Origin: Nannizziopsis barbatae
Taxonomy: Eukaryota; Ascomycota; Eurotiomycetes; Onygenales; Nannizziopsiaceae
Direction of reading: 5' to 3'
Assembly: GCA_014964245.1 (NCBI GenBank)
Contig: JACVYH010000003.1
Span: 2,108,001 to 2,172,000, forward strand
DNA length: 64,000 bases
Below are positions 33,356 to 46,352 of the stretch, piece after piece (the stretch's first letter is position 1; each line of letters starts with the position of its first letter). The notes under the pieces were generated by a model. It saw nothing but the letters and a program-made list of their open reading frames with translations. It ran no database searches and was not told the origin of the DNA. The position numbers and the translations under genes were made by a program.

Positions 33356-34434
33356 CGTGTCATAGAAGTGATATCCCGAGCCAACGTCAGGATCTGTGCC
33401 ATGAGGTTGCGCCCAAGGTCTCTATTGAGTCAAGTCTCTAAGGTACTCTAACGTATCTCAGTGGGTCTATTCCAATCAAAACAGCAAATGCAGAAAATAC
33501 CCTTTCGAACAATGGAATCTACTTGTATTCATTTTTCAAAATACTACGTAGACATTATGTGCTATGCAAACCTAGCCAAAAAAGGAGCAACAAATATGTA
33601 AATAGAACAGACACAAGGTATTGGATTTCATTAAGGAAAATATTGCAAGCCAGCAGACAAATACCTATCAGCGAGAAAACAAACCCAGCAGTAAGAGAAC
33701 CCAGAAAACGGTAAAAGACCGCAGAAAACATATGAAAGGACCAGATATGACCGAGGCAATCTTGCCTGAAAACCCACATGCATGAGAAACGCTATCAGAA
33801 AATGCGTCAAATTTATCTGTGCATGAAGAGAGAGATGAAGCGAGTGAGTGGTATAGAGCGAGTAGCGAGAGGAATGGAAAGAAAAGTTTTATCCGAGACA
33901 TCATGATAAGATGAGAGACAAGAGAGAGATGGAGGGTATTTGGTATCAAACGAAAGAAGGAACAGATACACGGGGCTGGGTTTTGTTGTTTCGCAGTAAT
34001 GTTCATAATACTGGCCCGTTCCGCGGCGTGCGAGAAATACATATCGAGAAAGATGTTGTATCACAGAAGAGACTCGTTCAAATGCGACTTTTTTGTTCGA
34101 TTTCGAGAGAGATAAGCGGTGGTGTAGTGGTGGTCGTAGGGTATCAACCCAAGTGTGAGAACCCGAAGAGACTTTACAGGAGAAAAGCCTTTCGCCGGCT
34201 TTTATTAATCACAGAATACTAACCAGCCGCTCAATCAAAAGAGAGTTGGAAAAGAAGAAGAGGAAAACTCCACTGGAGATTAGCTCGAGTATGGCGAAAA
34301 TGCAAAGCAATATGTAACAGCCATGCAATGCAAGATAAAGCGTTGTTCCGAGGGATATAAGTAAGTCATTTGATGCAAAAGTAATTTCAAAACCAGTTGC
34401 GCCGTTCCATGATGAGGAGGAGGAAGATGACGAT
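33356..34434. other. Convergent 3' region
   Basis: 1.1 kb between the oxygenase and samB 3' ends. A/G-rich on the plus strand; open frames here lack any family signal. Confidence 0.5.
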
Positions 34435-36237
34435 TTAGGGAGAACTGTGACACCAGTGTCGATGATATACCCAAGCGCTCTTCTGGCATTCTTTGCTGCA
34501 ATATTTAGTCCGTCGGCAGCGACGACATTTAGCAAATTGTCGTTGGAATTCTTCCCATTTGCCGCATTTGTAATATGCACACTGCCGAATACCGCCGCGG
34601 GAGTCATCTTTTCTGCAAAGATTCCTCATCACGACACATGCCCAGTATTGCATGTCTTTGGTGTGATGTCTGACGGTGAACTTTTCGACGAGTGGGAAGA
34701 TGTTGAAGTCGTCCGCGAGTAGGTATTCTTCCGTAGTATCGCCAACTTCAGTGGGTGATAGGGACTGCCATGTTGTCGTCGTGTCTTCTAGCATGCTCGC
34801 GTCTTTTCCGAGTTTCAATTTAGGCACAAGATGGGTATTCTGGAAATATGATCGAAGGCTGCAATATTTGGAAACGTATGCTAAGAGTTGAAGGGCCATG
34901 AGCACATCCTCATCGCGAGGCATTGCTGTTAGCACTGCGTGCGACATAGTGCGATCATGTAGAAGGAATGGTAAAGGCATTTGGCTGGGTGCAGGGGCAA
35001 TAGGCTCGTCAGGAACTTGGCCTTGGTCAAGCACTATTGCACTATTGCCTTGCTGGCTTCCATCCGATGTTGAGCTTCGTGTGAAAGGGAACGTATCGGT
35101 CTCAACGTCGTCGGATTGGGTTGGGAGTGCAAGAGAGTGAGAGTCCGGGCCATCATCCATGAGAGTGTCTTGATCTCCAACACCTTCTATTTCCATGCCG
35201 CTTGGAAGTCCAACGATCGTATCAGAGCCCAAGTCACCCGAGTCATCAGCCATGACAACATCTTCACTGGTACCGTCGCCATCATCTGATTCAGTCGAGG
35301 CCGACCTCTGCTGACGAACAAAAGATCCTCTTCGATTCCTCCCATTATATTGAGGAATGGGCTGAGGTTCAATGGTGGTATGAGGAGTTGTTGGAGATTC
35401 AGGCTGCGAAGTGATTCCGTTCTGCAGTGGTGGAACTTGCGAAGGCAATCGATCGGCATCCCGAACAGGCCGTAAGCCAAATGCGTCTGAGTTCTCAATT
35501 ATAGAGGGGACAGCGGTAGCTAAAGGCTGCATGATCCTGTGACGATGCATGCCAGATGGGAAGAGTCGGCGGGAGTGGTGGACTTCGCGGAAGACGGTCC
35601 TTTCTGGTGGCGAGGTTAGAACCATCTGTGGCGAAGGGGTAGGTTCCGACGACTCTCTATCGCGACGCGAGTCATGAATGAACGGAAGAGGAATTTCTAT
35701 GGAAGGAGGAGGTGCCTGTCGGCGTGTAGTGCGGTGGTCTAGGATAGACGAAGCAGTGCGTTCAAAAGCGGTGCGAAGGTCCAGGTCTCGGGAGCGGGAG
35801 TGAAACTTTGGCGTTTTGAAGGGAATCGGTTCAGGTTCGCTGGTGCCTCGCAACTTATCGACCACCTGAATATAGTTGTCAAGTATCGTAGCGATAACAG
35901 GAACCATATCTGCTTCGACGACTCGCGTCCGCACATTTTCTGACCCTCGAACGCCAATATTCACAATGCACTGGAAGGCCAGATTCCATTTCCACATCTC
36001 CATCAGGTCTCGGCTGCGCCCCTCCTTGAGGATGCAGACCAGCCGTTCGACACCTCCATCGACGGTGAGGATGTCACGGATCCGGGCCGAGGATGTTGTG
36101 AGGTATGCCAGGTGGTTAAGGGAATTTATCAGCGGTAGGGTAGATGTGCAGTCTAGGGCTCGTCGGTCATATAGGGTAGTTGTTATGCTCACGGCGGCCT
36201 TGTTGACGCTTGGAATACTGAAGTTGACTTCCCTCAT
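34435..36237 (-). CDS. samB: MYND-type zinc finger protein SamB/Mub1
   Basis: Single exon, 600 aa, starting MREVNFSIPSVNKAAVSITT. The N-terminal armadillo-like part (DCTSTLPLINSLNHLAYLTT, VDGGVERLVCILKEG, WKWNLAFQCIVNIGVRGSEN) is typical of SamB/Mub1. A disordered Ser/Pro-rich centre follows, and a conserved block before the C-terminus (DVLMALQLLAYVSKYCSLRS). The last ~50 residues form a MYND finger: CAYYKCGKW ... FAKCRRCRRTKYCSKECQKS and HRHWC. A. nidulans SamB acts in conidiophore development and polarity; yeast Mub1 is a partner of the Ubr2 ubiquitin ligase in Rpn4 turnover. Length matches the family (about 590). The leader upstream is long and pyrimidine-rich on the coding strand. Confidence 0.93.
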   Translation of the reverse strand: MREVNFSIPSVNKAAVSITTTLYDRRALDCTSTLPLINSLNHLAYLTTSSARIRDILTVDGGVERLVCILKEGRSRDLMEMWKWNLAFQCIVNIGVRGSENVRTRVVEADMVPVIATILDNYIQVVDKLRGTSEPEPIPFKTPKFHSRSRDLDLRTAFERTASSILDHRTTRRQAPPPSIEIPLPFIHDSRRDRESSEPTPSPQMVLTSPPERTVFREVHHSRRLFPSGMHRHRIMQPLATAVPSIIENSDAFGLRPVRDADRLPSQVPPLQNGITSQPESPTTPHTTIEPQPIPQYNGRNRRGSFVRQQRSASTESDDGDGTSEDVVMADDSGDLGSDTIVGLPSGMEIEGVGDQDTLMDDGPDSHSLALPTQSDDVETDTFPFTRSSTSDGSQQGNSAIVLDQGQVPDEPIAPAPSQMPLPFLLHDRTMSHAVLTAMPRDEDVLMALQLLAYVSKYCSLRSYFQNTHLVPKLKLGKDASMLEDTTTTWQSLSPTEVGDTTEEYLLADDFNIFPLVEKFTVRHHTKDMQYWACVVMRNLCRKDDSRGGIRQCAYYKCGKWEEFQRQFAKCRRCRRTKYCSKECQKSAWVYHRHWCHSSP

Positions 36238-37018
36238 GCTTACTGGATGTGATTCGGCGGGATTCCAGTCGGCTGTGGAGGATCCCTAAAGACTGATGAC
36301 ATTGTGTTAGCCGGGAAGTGGGATAATATAGGCCAGAGGCGGATTGACACATACCTTCAAAGGACAGAATAATTGGAGGCCTTAGGTAGACGTGAGAAAG
36401 GGGGAAGAGAGGACTCCAAGCCGTGCAAGAGAGATCAAAATGGAAGTCCGATCTCCACTCCCGTGACAAATGCAGGGATGTTGTTTTAGAAAACGTGAGT
36501 CTTGAGACGCCGAATCAAAGAGAGAGTGTGTCAAAGCCAGGCCCTCAAGAAGAACGCGGAAAAGAAAGAAAAGAAAAGAAAAACAAGCAGGCCAGTATTC
36601 CAGTCGTAATTAGCACATCGTATGAAGAGAGAGAATGTGTGTAAAAGATGCCAGCGGGATTGAAAGAGGAGTGATTGTTCAACGGCAATTTGGGAGTTGA
36701 TGGTAAGGCAAGATACGACGTGGGAGAAGGCCCGAGAGGCTGGTTCGGAGCTGTCGGCAGGATCGAAAAAAACGGCAGATTTATGCACGAGATCAGCACG
36801 GAATCTGCTACGGGTTGGCCGGGGTTGGAGGACGTCGGCAGAATGAATGGATGAGTGTTCAACAACCAGAAAGAAATGACTGGGAGTGTGAGAGTGATTG
36901 GGACGGAGAGTTGTGTTGTTGGGTTTGGGAATTTTGAGGAGTCGGTGGAGTAGTTTTAGAGGCGAAGAAGAGGAGAGGCGGGTGGCGGGAGGTTAGGGGG
37001 AATCGTCACGAGTGGAGG

Positions 37019-37135
37019 CAATCAAGAATAGGAAAAAGGAAGAGTGAAAAAAGGTATAAAAGTGAAAAATAAGAAGAATAAGCAAAATAAGACGAAAAAA
37101 AGAACAAGAGAAAGAAAAAAAGGGAGAGTGATACA
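37019..37135. repeat. Polypurine tract
   Basis: Almost uninterrupted A/G on the plus strand, rich in GAAAAA and AGAAG units, in the upstream region of samB. Confidence 0.7.
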
Positions 37136-38000
37136 AGACAGACAAGCAGACAAGAGAGATTTGGGTGGTTTGATGAAAGGGGGAATTTGATGAGTGACTC
37201 CCGTGGTGAGGAGAAGAAAAAGAAGCCGGAGGTTTGAGAATTAAGAAGATGAACAACAAGCAGATGACTGTCTATCAGACTAACTATCAAGACCAGCAAA
37301 CAAATATTCTTCCAAGAGATTCTCTTGTCCAAGACAAACAAGACCCGAACACCAGAAGAACAGACGATGCCACACAGTCAATGCCGCATCCTCTCTCCAC
37401 TTCTTGATCTTCGTCTAAGTTACGCTTCTTCGCTGTTCTACTCCGTACTACTCTATCCCTACGGAATATCATCAGATGCCTCTGTTTTGCCCCCAAGCCA
37501 AGCCATCATTCTCGTCCAGTCAATTCCTTCAGGCACAAGACTTTTTCTAGTCATTTTCAGACGCTTAACACGCTTGTCAAGGTTTCAACCAACCGAATGC
37601 TTAGCAACAAGGACCAAAGGAGAAAAAAGAAAGAAAGTCGGTGCCAGTCTGAAATTCCACGAGACACTTTGCTGTATCGGATTCGAGAGTGGTGATTCGA
37701 TGCACCTCGTCTCGTCTCTGCTACTCCGTACATCGAGTTCAAACCCGAGGGAACGAACCATGGGTGGAGGTTTTGTTTCCCCTTTTTAATGCTGGTATGC
37801 TGCTATACCTGATCCTGGTTTCTCTTCAGGTACCGATGTTTATTATGATGGAATTCTCATTACTCATCGCGATGGAAGTATCCGACGAATTCCAGGAAAT
37901 CCAGGGATCCTTTTTTCTTCACGATTCAGGCACTAACTCGAGAGGTTGACGTCCAAGGTCGCGTTAAGAATTAATGACTACTGACTAGTTAACTCTCAGG

Positions 38001-38026
38001 CATCCATCCATCCATTCATCCATCCC
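38001..38026. repeat. (CATC)n microsatellite, imperfect
   Basis: Six CATC-like units with one interruption, intergenic. Confidence 0.75.
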
Positions 38027-38580
38027 ATTCCATCGATGATCCATCGCGATCCGGCTTCCGAGTCCCAGTCATAGCGACATCGTGACTCGCAAATCGCCAT
38101 GATGCCCAAGAATACTACTTTCAGTTATACCGAGTACAGGGTTGGTTCGTCGCTAGGTTCATTCTTGCCGCGAAACAAGACGTCGCAGACTCGCGCCGGT
38201 CTGGCTTGTCTGGCTGGCTGGTTGAATTGTGGACTGATCCCTCCGGGTTTCATCCCAAGCAAATCATCCAATCCTTTTGCTTCTTCATTAATTCAATGCC
38301 TCTTTTCATGCATAAACTAATCTTATTATACCTCCCGACCCCCTTGTAACCGAACAGGTACTCTTTTTTTACTTAGAATTTATTTTATTTTTGCTTCCAC
38401 CTGCATGCGAAAAAAAATAAGATCAACCGTGTAACATCTCGACGCTATTCATTGGCTCCTCTTTGCTCTCCTCGTTCCAAACAGATCGCGATGCAAAACA
38501 GATTCGGATCCACTCTTGAGACGGGCGGCTCTTTTGGGATCGTATATCGTAGACATCGGTATCGTTCCTCTATCTCGTCA

Positions 38581-38604
38581 ATCATGGCATCATGGCATCA
38601 TGGC
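38581..38604. repeat. Tandem repeat, three copies of ATCATGGC
   Basis: Three perfect adjacent copies of the 8-mer, followed by a partial fourth. Confidence 0.85.
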
Positions 38605-41032
38605 ACGCGGAGTCCTCGGCACTTCATCATCGACTTGCTCTGTCTTCCAAGATTCTGGACTGGAAGGACGATGCCGATAAACAACGTGAGGCGCTTGCAC
38701 TGAATCCTGAGTCTGGGCGTTCCAAGCCAAGAAGAAAGCGATGGAAGGGCTATCCTGGATTGTCTGGCTTCGATTCTGTTCTAGAAAATGAAGGACAGAC
38801 CATCTTGTTAGTAAAGTACCGAGTCTGAAGGATCAGAGAAAAGGTAACATCTTCTTGTCTCTCAACTTCGACTTTCTTCTGCTCGTCTTCAATGATTAAA
38901 AAAAACAAATTAATTATTAATTTCATTCGGAAATCGATAGTATTGATTATATAAGACTGCATTTGTATGGATGACATAAGCATTCTGTGAGTGGCGGAAT
39001 TCCCGGAGTTCCTGCCAGCCAATCAGAAGCGCAGGATGCCCGGGGCCAAAGTTACCAGCGTATTGGTTTCTTTCGTTCCTGTATGTCTGTGACCATACCA
39101 CAATACACCATATAACACTCAACGCCCTGCATCAAGAAGAAAAGAAAAACACCAGGGAGAGTATATCATTGGGAAATGAGGTGTAATTGCTATTCCTAGG
39201 ATTGAATTGGACTCCCATGATCGGCAACCGGAGAGATATGTGCCCATGAACATCGAGGTTCTTCGTTCTTCAATGCCGCGGCCTCAAACCGCTCCAGACG
39301 GCCAAAGCTTTCCCGCCCGTCCAATAATTTTCCATTCTGTACGCCTATCTTGAGCTTCGCTCCCGCTTTTTACGGATAGAAAGAGTACTTCGTACGGAAA
39401 GGAGTACAGATCTTCTTCCTTTCAAGATTGAATTTGGCCCTGGCGCACTGGTACTCTTGTTTGTTCTCGCTCGCCCCCAACAGATGTCATTTTTATGGGC
39501 CATCTCAAAAAAAGGAGGAGGAGGAGGAGTACCTAGCTTTAAAACAGGGAGGGACCTCACTCAGTTTTTTATTCGGCAATTTATTTGTCCCTGGCGCAGG
39601 TACTCCATAGTGTGTGTTCGAACCCAGCCGTTGCCGCCTCGAACTTTGAAGTCTCCCTCTTTTGTCGAAAAAAAAAGCAAAAAAAAAGGAACAGCTGGGT
39701 GGAGTCAGTTTTGCTTTTATTGGCTTGAGAGCGGAGACCTACTTTTATGGAGTGACCAGGGAAGAAGTTTCGATTCGACTAGGTTGCGGATAAACTAGTC
39801 GCATTGGACTACGAAAGCTGCCAGCTTGGCTTGAGAATCCTATACCAAGTAACTAGTAACTAGTATGGAAGATGGCGTGTACTCCGTAGACAGATAGCTC
39901 TAGCTGTTTACTGCATCTGGTTACTCGTTCAGGAGAAAATCCATACCTGCCTAACGCCGTTCCAATTATCTGCAGTGATCGACTTCGCTCGCCCGAATCT
40001 CCCGATCTTCCTTTGTTCTGGATTATGTAAGAACCAGCCGAGATCGACGGGCCTGCATTAATGATTATCCGAGATATAAACAGTGCAAACAGGCAAGGCG
40101 GCTTTTTTTTTCGCGAAATTCCCCGCTTTTTCTCTCTTTTACCAGGAACTTCAATTCACACTTCGTGGCTGATTCTCCATTGATATTGTGAACCATGGTC
40201 CACTGGGGCAGGTTTTGGGGGATATCTGGGAACCTGCAGGACAGAAAAGGGGTGAAGCCATGTCCAGATTTTCTCGATTGTGCAGGATTCCCACGGAGAA
40301 GTGCTGAGGGAGGGATGAATACCTGCTGACCGGCCGGGGCTTTAATGATGATTTAATTTGTGTGGCCGGGGTGGTCTGGCATTCAGAATGCGCCCGGAGA
40401 TTGCCAGTATGACTTGCCGTTTTTGAGCAGTCAGGACTGAGCAGGCTCTCTTGAGCTGAGAAACGTGCAGTTCTGTGTATCACTGCGTCAGCTCTTCCCG
40501 CGAGGAGCCGCAATTCAGTCTAGATATCCCGGGTCTGAAGAACGACTACTTCCAAGTTGGAACCCATTATGAGTTTCAACTGCCAGGGCATCGGGCATTC
40601 AGGCATCAGGCAGCATTCGTGGACCTGACGATCGGTGTCAGTTTGAGTCTTGACGCTTTGGCGAAATAGATGTGCTGGATAGGTTCACGTGGTGGCCGTG
40701 CAATCTGTATCCTTTCTCGGCGAATGTCGATCGAGTAGAGTCTTTCCGTCTGTGCAATTCTTCGTCTTCCATCTCCATCTCCATGTTCAAGTCTGTTATC
40801 CCAATTCATCCCAATGGATCCTCCATCGTAGCGCGAATACGGCGTAATAATCGTCACAACACCGTCACACGCCCGCCAAGCCCAGGCATATCGCTTGGCG
40901 CAGGGCGTAATACGGCCGTCACGCTCGCTCTCGTGTATCGTAATGGGCAATTCGGTAATGACGGCGTAAAAACCGCCCAAAACCGCCCAAGCCCCCAAAA
41001 CACACTTTCCCCCTTCTTCTCCGTCGTCCACT

Positions 41033-41110
41033 CTGTCTCTCTGTCTCTCTCTCTCTCTCTCTTCTGTTCTCTTCTCGGTTCTGTCTCGCTCTCTCTCTCG
41101 CTGTGTCTCT
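41033..41110. repeat. (CT)n-rich pyrimidine tract upstream of G-beta
   Basis: TCTCTC-type repeats with a few G interruptions, about 500 bp before the G-beta ATG. CT-rich leader or promoter tracts are common in highly expressed filamentous-fungal genes. Confidence 0.75.
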
Positions 41111-41612
41111 CCGTCTTGTCTTCCTGTGGCTTCTTTTTCTTCTTCCTCCTCTCCTCCTCTTCCTCTCATCTTCTCCCTCTTCCTCGCTCGCTCGCTCGCT
41201 ATCCTTTCATCACTCTTTTTTTCTTCTCCGCTCCCGGTTCAAAGCCGTAGACGCTTTGCTTCCCGTCTCTCTCTCCTCTCTCCCTACTCCCTCTCAGTGC
41301 CTACCCGTCAATTCAAATTCCTACTAGGCAATATCCGACTTCTACTTAGATCTTTTCTCTCCCGTCTTCCCCTGAGAGTAAAACTAAGGGCCCGTTCACA
41401 CCCCCTCTCCCACCACAACCACCACTGCCGCTTCGTTTCAAAACTCCGTCCGCTTTCTCGGTCCAATCCCCTCCTTCAAGCTTGGTCAGCTTCGCGATTC
41501 TTCTTCCTCGTTCTTTTTTTAAGATCAGGATCTCGCCCGTTCTTCACCATCACATTGACTCGAACTTTCAAATACTGCTGAGTGGTCTCAACGACGAATA
41601 CCACCCAACACT

Positions 41613-42962
41613 ATGGACGGCGAGCAGCTACAGGCGAAGATCGCGGCCGCCAGGCGCGAGGCGGAGGGTTTAAAGGATCGCATCAAGAGAAGAAAAGATG
41701 AGTTGGCCGACACCACTCGTACGTCTCACCCCTGAATTTTTTATTTTTTTTCCTCCCTTCTTTCTTCCAAGATTCTTTGGCTCTATTGCAATTGCTACTT
41801 CAATTGATTGCGATTTTGTGTTAACCTTCTCGTTCCTCTTCCAGTTCGTCAAATTTCCCAGAGCAACACCGAAGCTTTACCGCGAATCGGCATGCGACCT
41901 CGAAGAAACCTAAAAGGTCATCTCGCAAAAATCTATGCCATGCACTGGTCCACCGACCGAAGACATCTCGTCTCCGCTTCTCAAGATGGGAAGCTGATAA
42001 TCTGGGATGCCTACACGACGAACAAAGTCCACGCCGTTCCTCTGCGTTCGTCGTGGGTCATGACTTGCGCATACGCTCCAAGTGGGAACTACGTAGCTTG
42101 TGGTGGATTAGACAATATTTGCTCGATCTATAACCTTTCCTCGCGAGAAGGTCCGACGCGTGTCGCTAGGGAGCTATCGGGTCATTCAGGATATCTATCG
42201 TGCTGCAGGTTTATCAATGACCGTCGGATAATCACGTCGTCCGGAGATATGACCTGTATGCTATGGGATATCGAATCGGGTTCGAAAGTCACCGAGTTTG
42301 CAGACCATCTTGGCGATGTCATGAGCATTAGCATCAACCCTACGAATAGCAACGTTTTCGTCTCCGGCGCATGCGATGCATTTGCAAAATTGTGGGATAT
42401 CCGAATGGGTAAAGCCGTCCAAACTTTCTCTGGTCATGAATCCGATATCAATGCGATCCAATTCTTTCCCGATGGCAATGCGTTTGGTACCGGCTCGGAT
42501 GATACTTCTTGTAGATTGTTTGATATCCGCGCCGACCGAGAACTCAACATTTATCAGGTAAGTTCCAATTTGTCAACACTCACTCATTATAGTTCAGACC
42601 TAACACTTCATTCCTCCAGAGCGATCAAGTCCTTTGTGGTATCACGTCTGTCGCGTTCTCTGTATCTGGGCGACTTTTATTTGCTGGCTATGATGATTAT
42701 GAATGCAAGGTCTGTGTCCTGTGTCATCTTCTCATGTAAATTCCTACTAACACAACTTTTCAGGTGTGGGATGTGTTAAGAGGTGACAAAATTGGCTCCT
42801 TAAGTGGTCATGAAAATCGCGTAAGCTGTTTAGGTGTGAGCAATGATGGAATAAGCTTATGCACAGGCTCTTGGGACTCTCTCGTAAGTATTCACCACCC
42901 TCAATCCCCCTAGCACCTGTGCTGACTTTTCTCCTCTCCAGCTCAAAATCTGGGCTTGGTAA
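41613..42962 (+). CDS. sfaD: Heterotrimeric G-protein beta subunit (SfaD-type)
   Basis: Five exons, 349 aa: 41613-41718, 41845-42557, 42620-42709, 42764-42883, 42942-42962. The N-terminal helix (MDGEQLQAKIAAARREAEGL) forms the coiled coil with G-gamma. Seven WD40 blades follow, with LKGHLAKIYAMHWSTD, SQDGKLIIWDAYT, HSGYLSCCRFINDR, DMTCMLWDI, CDAFAKLWDIR, GHESDINAIQFFPDG, DYECKVWDVLRGDKIGSLSG and the end GSWDSLLKIWAW. The last exon codes only LKIWAW. The protein signals with G-gamma (GpgA) downstream of FadA-type alpha subunits in growth, sporulation and secondary metabolism. Length is close to SfaD (352 aa). The upstream CT-rich leader is long. Confidence 0.97.
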
Positions 42963-45762
42963 GGTCGAACGGACATTAAATCGCTGAATTCAGCACCTGC
43001 CACCGGGCGCCAGCACGCCTCAAAAACATCCAAGGGCCACACTTGTACACTATCCGTTTCCATTCTCGTCCTTCGCCTCCATTTGCGCCTTCTGCTAGCC
43101 CCATAGTATTCTCTTACGAAACAAAAGACTTTTGAGCCCTTGGACGCAAAGAGGTGACTTGGTTTCTGCGTGCTCCCGAGTGTGGGCTTTTGGAAACATC
43201 CTCGACGTACATACAATTACATACCCCATTTTGCGAGTATAAAAACCCCGGGTATCACTTCGGCGCGCACTTCGACCCTTTTTGTGATTATCCGAGCGAT
43301 TGAATTACCCACCATCCGCATCCAGTCCAAAGTCGTTTCAGCGGGGAAAATGCGAAAACTTCGCTGAAGAAAGAAAATGTGCTCTTTTTCACGCATCAAC
43401 TGATACCAATGGAAGACCGAAATTTTACGCATGTTATCTTTTTTTGAACTTGTTGGATTGATTACTCTATTTCTCTTTTGGCCATGTCTTTTCGCGCGAA
43501 ATTAGAACTCTAGCTAGCCCTGTTTCTTGTGAGAGATCCCCTTCTTGGTCGTCTTTTTTTATTTTTCGTTCGATTTGACGCGCGCATGCTCTGAATTTTC
43601 ACCCTTGGCTTTCTTTATTTTTTGTGTATCGCATCTTAGCCCTGTCCGGTTATCAGATTCCCCAGAATTTTTCGCCTGCCATTTCCCGGGACGTGATCGT
43701 GATGCTTCTCTACTATTACGGGATCCTTCCCCTTCTTCATTGTCGATCGATCCGCTGATTCCCACAAATCATCTCCCACCTCATACCTCGTTTTTCCAGC
43801 GTTCTACTTCTATCACCACCGCCGCCACCGCTTTTTCTCCGGATCCCAACCGCACCCCTTCAGATTTTTCCGTTCTGGATGATCTTTTCTTCCATTGACT
43901 CTACCTCATCCTCCTCTCCCTCAATATCTCTTCCTCTCTTTTGCACTTCTTGGTTCCCTTTCGGGAACCACAAAAAATATTCAGGGATTATTTCAACCAT
44001 TCCGATTTCTCCTTGGAATGAAACACGACTTCTTTTTTGGGCAACGGCACCAACCTGGTTTGTCGGTGTGTTGTATAATTCTAATTCTTTCTCTTTCTAT
44101 CTTCTCACTTTCTCTTTTTATCACTTTCTTTCTTTCCCCCTCTTAATTGTATTTAGGTACTTCTCTTTTCTCTTTTCTTCTCTCTCTGATTTCTATGTGA
44201 AAGATGTATGGGTGTGTGGTGTGCGGTGTGTATGCCCGAGGGGACAGAATTTGTCGACAATCAAAAATACCTTTTTTCTTCTTCTTTTCATTATTTCTGC
44301 TCTTGAGCTTATTAGCCTTTTGTATTACCCATTTTTCGAAAAGAACGAAACAAACATGATTTTACGGTTTTTAATCTTGAGGATTCGCCAGAATTCGTTG
44401 CTTCAGGCTTTTCTTATAAGGGATCTATTCGAATACCCGGCTCCGGTCTACATACGTATGTACATCGCAAGTCGTAAACAAATATGAAAGTTGAATATCG
44501 TATGAAACACCATTCATGACTTGAAACTAGGACAGAAATGTTTTAGAAATCGATCAAAGAAAACACTTATTAGAGTATCTCTCTTTATCAACTATCCAGC
44601 GCTCAACAATTTTCCCCTGGATATCTTCTCCTAAGACATCATCAGTTCATTCCTGGGGTACCCTCCCTACGGGAATTTCCGTTTATCCGTGGGTGAACCC
44701 TTGGGTTACGTATCCCTAAAACCCATGGATGGAAAAAGCTGTCAACTCGAAGGTAATCGATTTTTTTCAAGGTTTCAAACTCTTTGGAGATCCGCTTCCC
44801 AGGTCATCAAAAATAGCCACTACTACTAGGTAGTACCGTAGTGGTCATTGAGACTTGCGCGGGATGTTTATAAAGATGTTTCTGAGGATGTTTCACCGAT
44901 GGTGCCCTTTTTCTCTTTTTGGACATTGCAAAGATCAGTAGGCGGATTGGATGTTTCGTTGGCCTGGAATGTTCAAAGAAGGAGGACTGTGTGTAATAAT
45001 GAGCGTGGACAGCAGACAACATATATCGTGTATCCCTATTTGGTTACCTTGGTCAAGGAGATGTCGGCCCAAGACAATCAGACATTTCTCGTGATTAGAG
45101 TAGAGCTAATAATGCTGCTGCCATCTCCTAGAAAACTCGTAATGCTGATTCTTAGACACAACTCCTTCTTAAATATGACTTCAATGTTTTCTTGCGAATT
45201 TTTGTAGTGTCCAGATATTCTTCTGACCCTTTCAACCTTTTAAAGGGTTTCCAAATACTGGCCAACTGTAATAGGCAAACATTTGGTGTCATACTTATTT
45301 AGGTCTGCCATTCCAAATAGAGCTTCATGTGCCAGTTAATATAGTGCTTCATCACAAGGTCCGCAACTCTTGACTCTCCCTATTACCTACCTATCTTGTT
45401 CTCAGCCCCTGACCCGGTCCTTAGCCTACCTTGATACCTTTCTAAAGATACGTCTTGAGCCTAGGAAATCCACAAGTTCGAACAGAGTCATCTTGAGGAC
45501 TATTCTTGAGCTATGTTAAGAATCAGCAACAGGAATTGCTGAGTATTATGGAAATTGACGGCCCAGTACGGGCCAGTCGTTGATTGACAAGAGTCAAGTA
45601 AACATGCCCCTATGTGGACCATTCACCTATGTAAATGTGAAAACCTCTCTGTCTGCGGCCAAGGGCGTCGAGAGCGCGTAGTAAGCTGCCAGAATTATTA
45701 TTTCAAATGCAACCTGATGCAACGCACGGTCATTATGTATCGTGTGGATCATTATTGCCAAT

Positions 45763-45774
45763 TGCCAATTGGCA
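45763..45774. repeat. 12-bp palindrome containing inverted CCAAT boxes
   Basis: TGCCAATTGGCA, directly preceded by another TTGCCAAT. CCAAT is the HAP/CBC core; it is 0.9 kb from the nearest start, so function is doubtful. Confidence 0.5.
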
Positions 45775-46352
45775 GTGCGGGTGGGCCAATTTGGCTCATG
45801 ACGCAGCGGCCTTGGCCCAAACAAGCATTCGAAGAGCTGGGGAATATTCGACTCTTCGCCATCCGGTGAAAAGGAGTAGAAGCATTGTGGATTTTGTTGA
45901 CAGGAAACGTCTTGAGAGGCGGAGGTCTTATTATTGGTGAGAACTCAAGAGTCGAGACTGAGCTGTTGAAAGGGGTCTGAGCGGACGAAAGGGCCGCGAA
46001 GAGTTTTTTTGAATTTTTTTGATGGCCGCATGTGGATGATGGAGTTCGGGATGACATCGTGAAGAGAACAGGGATGATGATGAAGAATGCGGGTTCGGAA
46101 TTGCGATGTTGTTTTTGTTCCTCGCGGCTCTCAAAAAGAACCAGCAACAGCCTCATCATATATGTGACTTCGTTGGTGTTGGCTTCTCCAATGGTTGGGG
46201 CTTTGGAGTCCTCTAAAAATGCGATTTGGTGCTCAGCCAGTAACAAGTTCGTTAAATTATTTAATCCAGGAGAGGAAAAGAAGATCCATCACTGCCTCGA
46301 TGTGGAACCCGCAGCTTACGTAGCTGTCCGGACTACGGTAACTATAAAACTG

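Larger units (their letters stand above)
36238..41612. other. 5.4 kb gene-poor divergent region between samB and G-beta
   Basis: No frame here carries a recognisable domain or coherent splice structure. It holds strand-biased low-complexity tracts: purine-rich on plus near the samB side and pyrimidine-rich on plus next to G-beta, i.e. pyrimidine-rich on the coding strand of both genes. Three TACTCCGTA motifs occur (37439, 37722, 39880). Long 5' leaders and promoters are the likely content; a non-coding transcript cannot be excluded. Confidence 0.5.

Noticed and set aside
39590..39640. Possible tRNA-like GTTCGAACCC box
   Set aside because: No matching D-arm, anticodon arm or acceptor stem around it.
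40151..40513. 120-codon minus-strand ORF
   Set aside because: No domain, low-complexity composition, and no neighbouring exons that would extend it.
40606..41250. Frames of 187-192 codons on both strands over the CT tract
   Set aside because: Compositional artefacts: Arg/Glu repeats on one strand and Ser/Leu repeats on the other.
43545..44487. Long Phe/Ser/Leu-rich frames downstream of G-beta
   Set aside because: They arise from T/C-biased sequence, overlap in two frames and show no domain or splice support.
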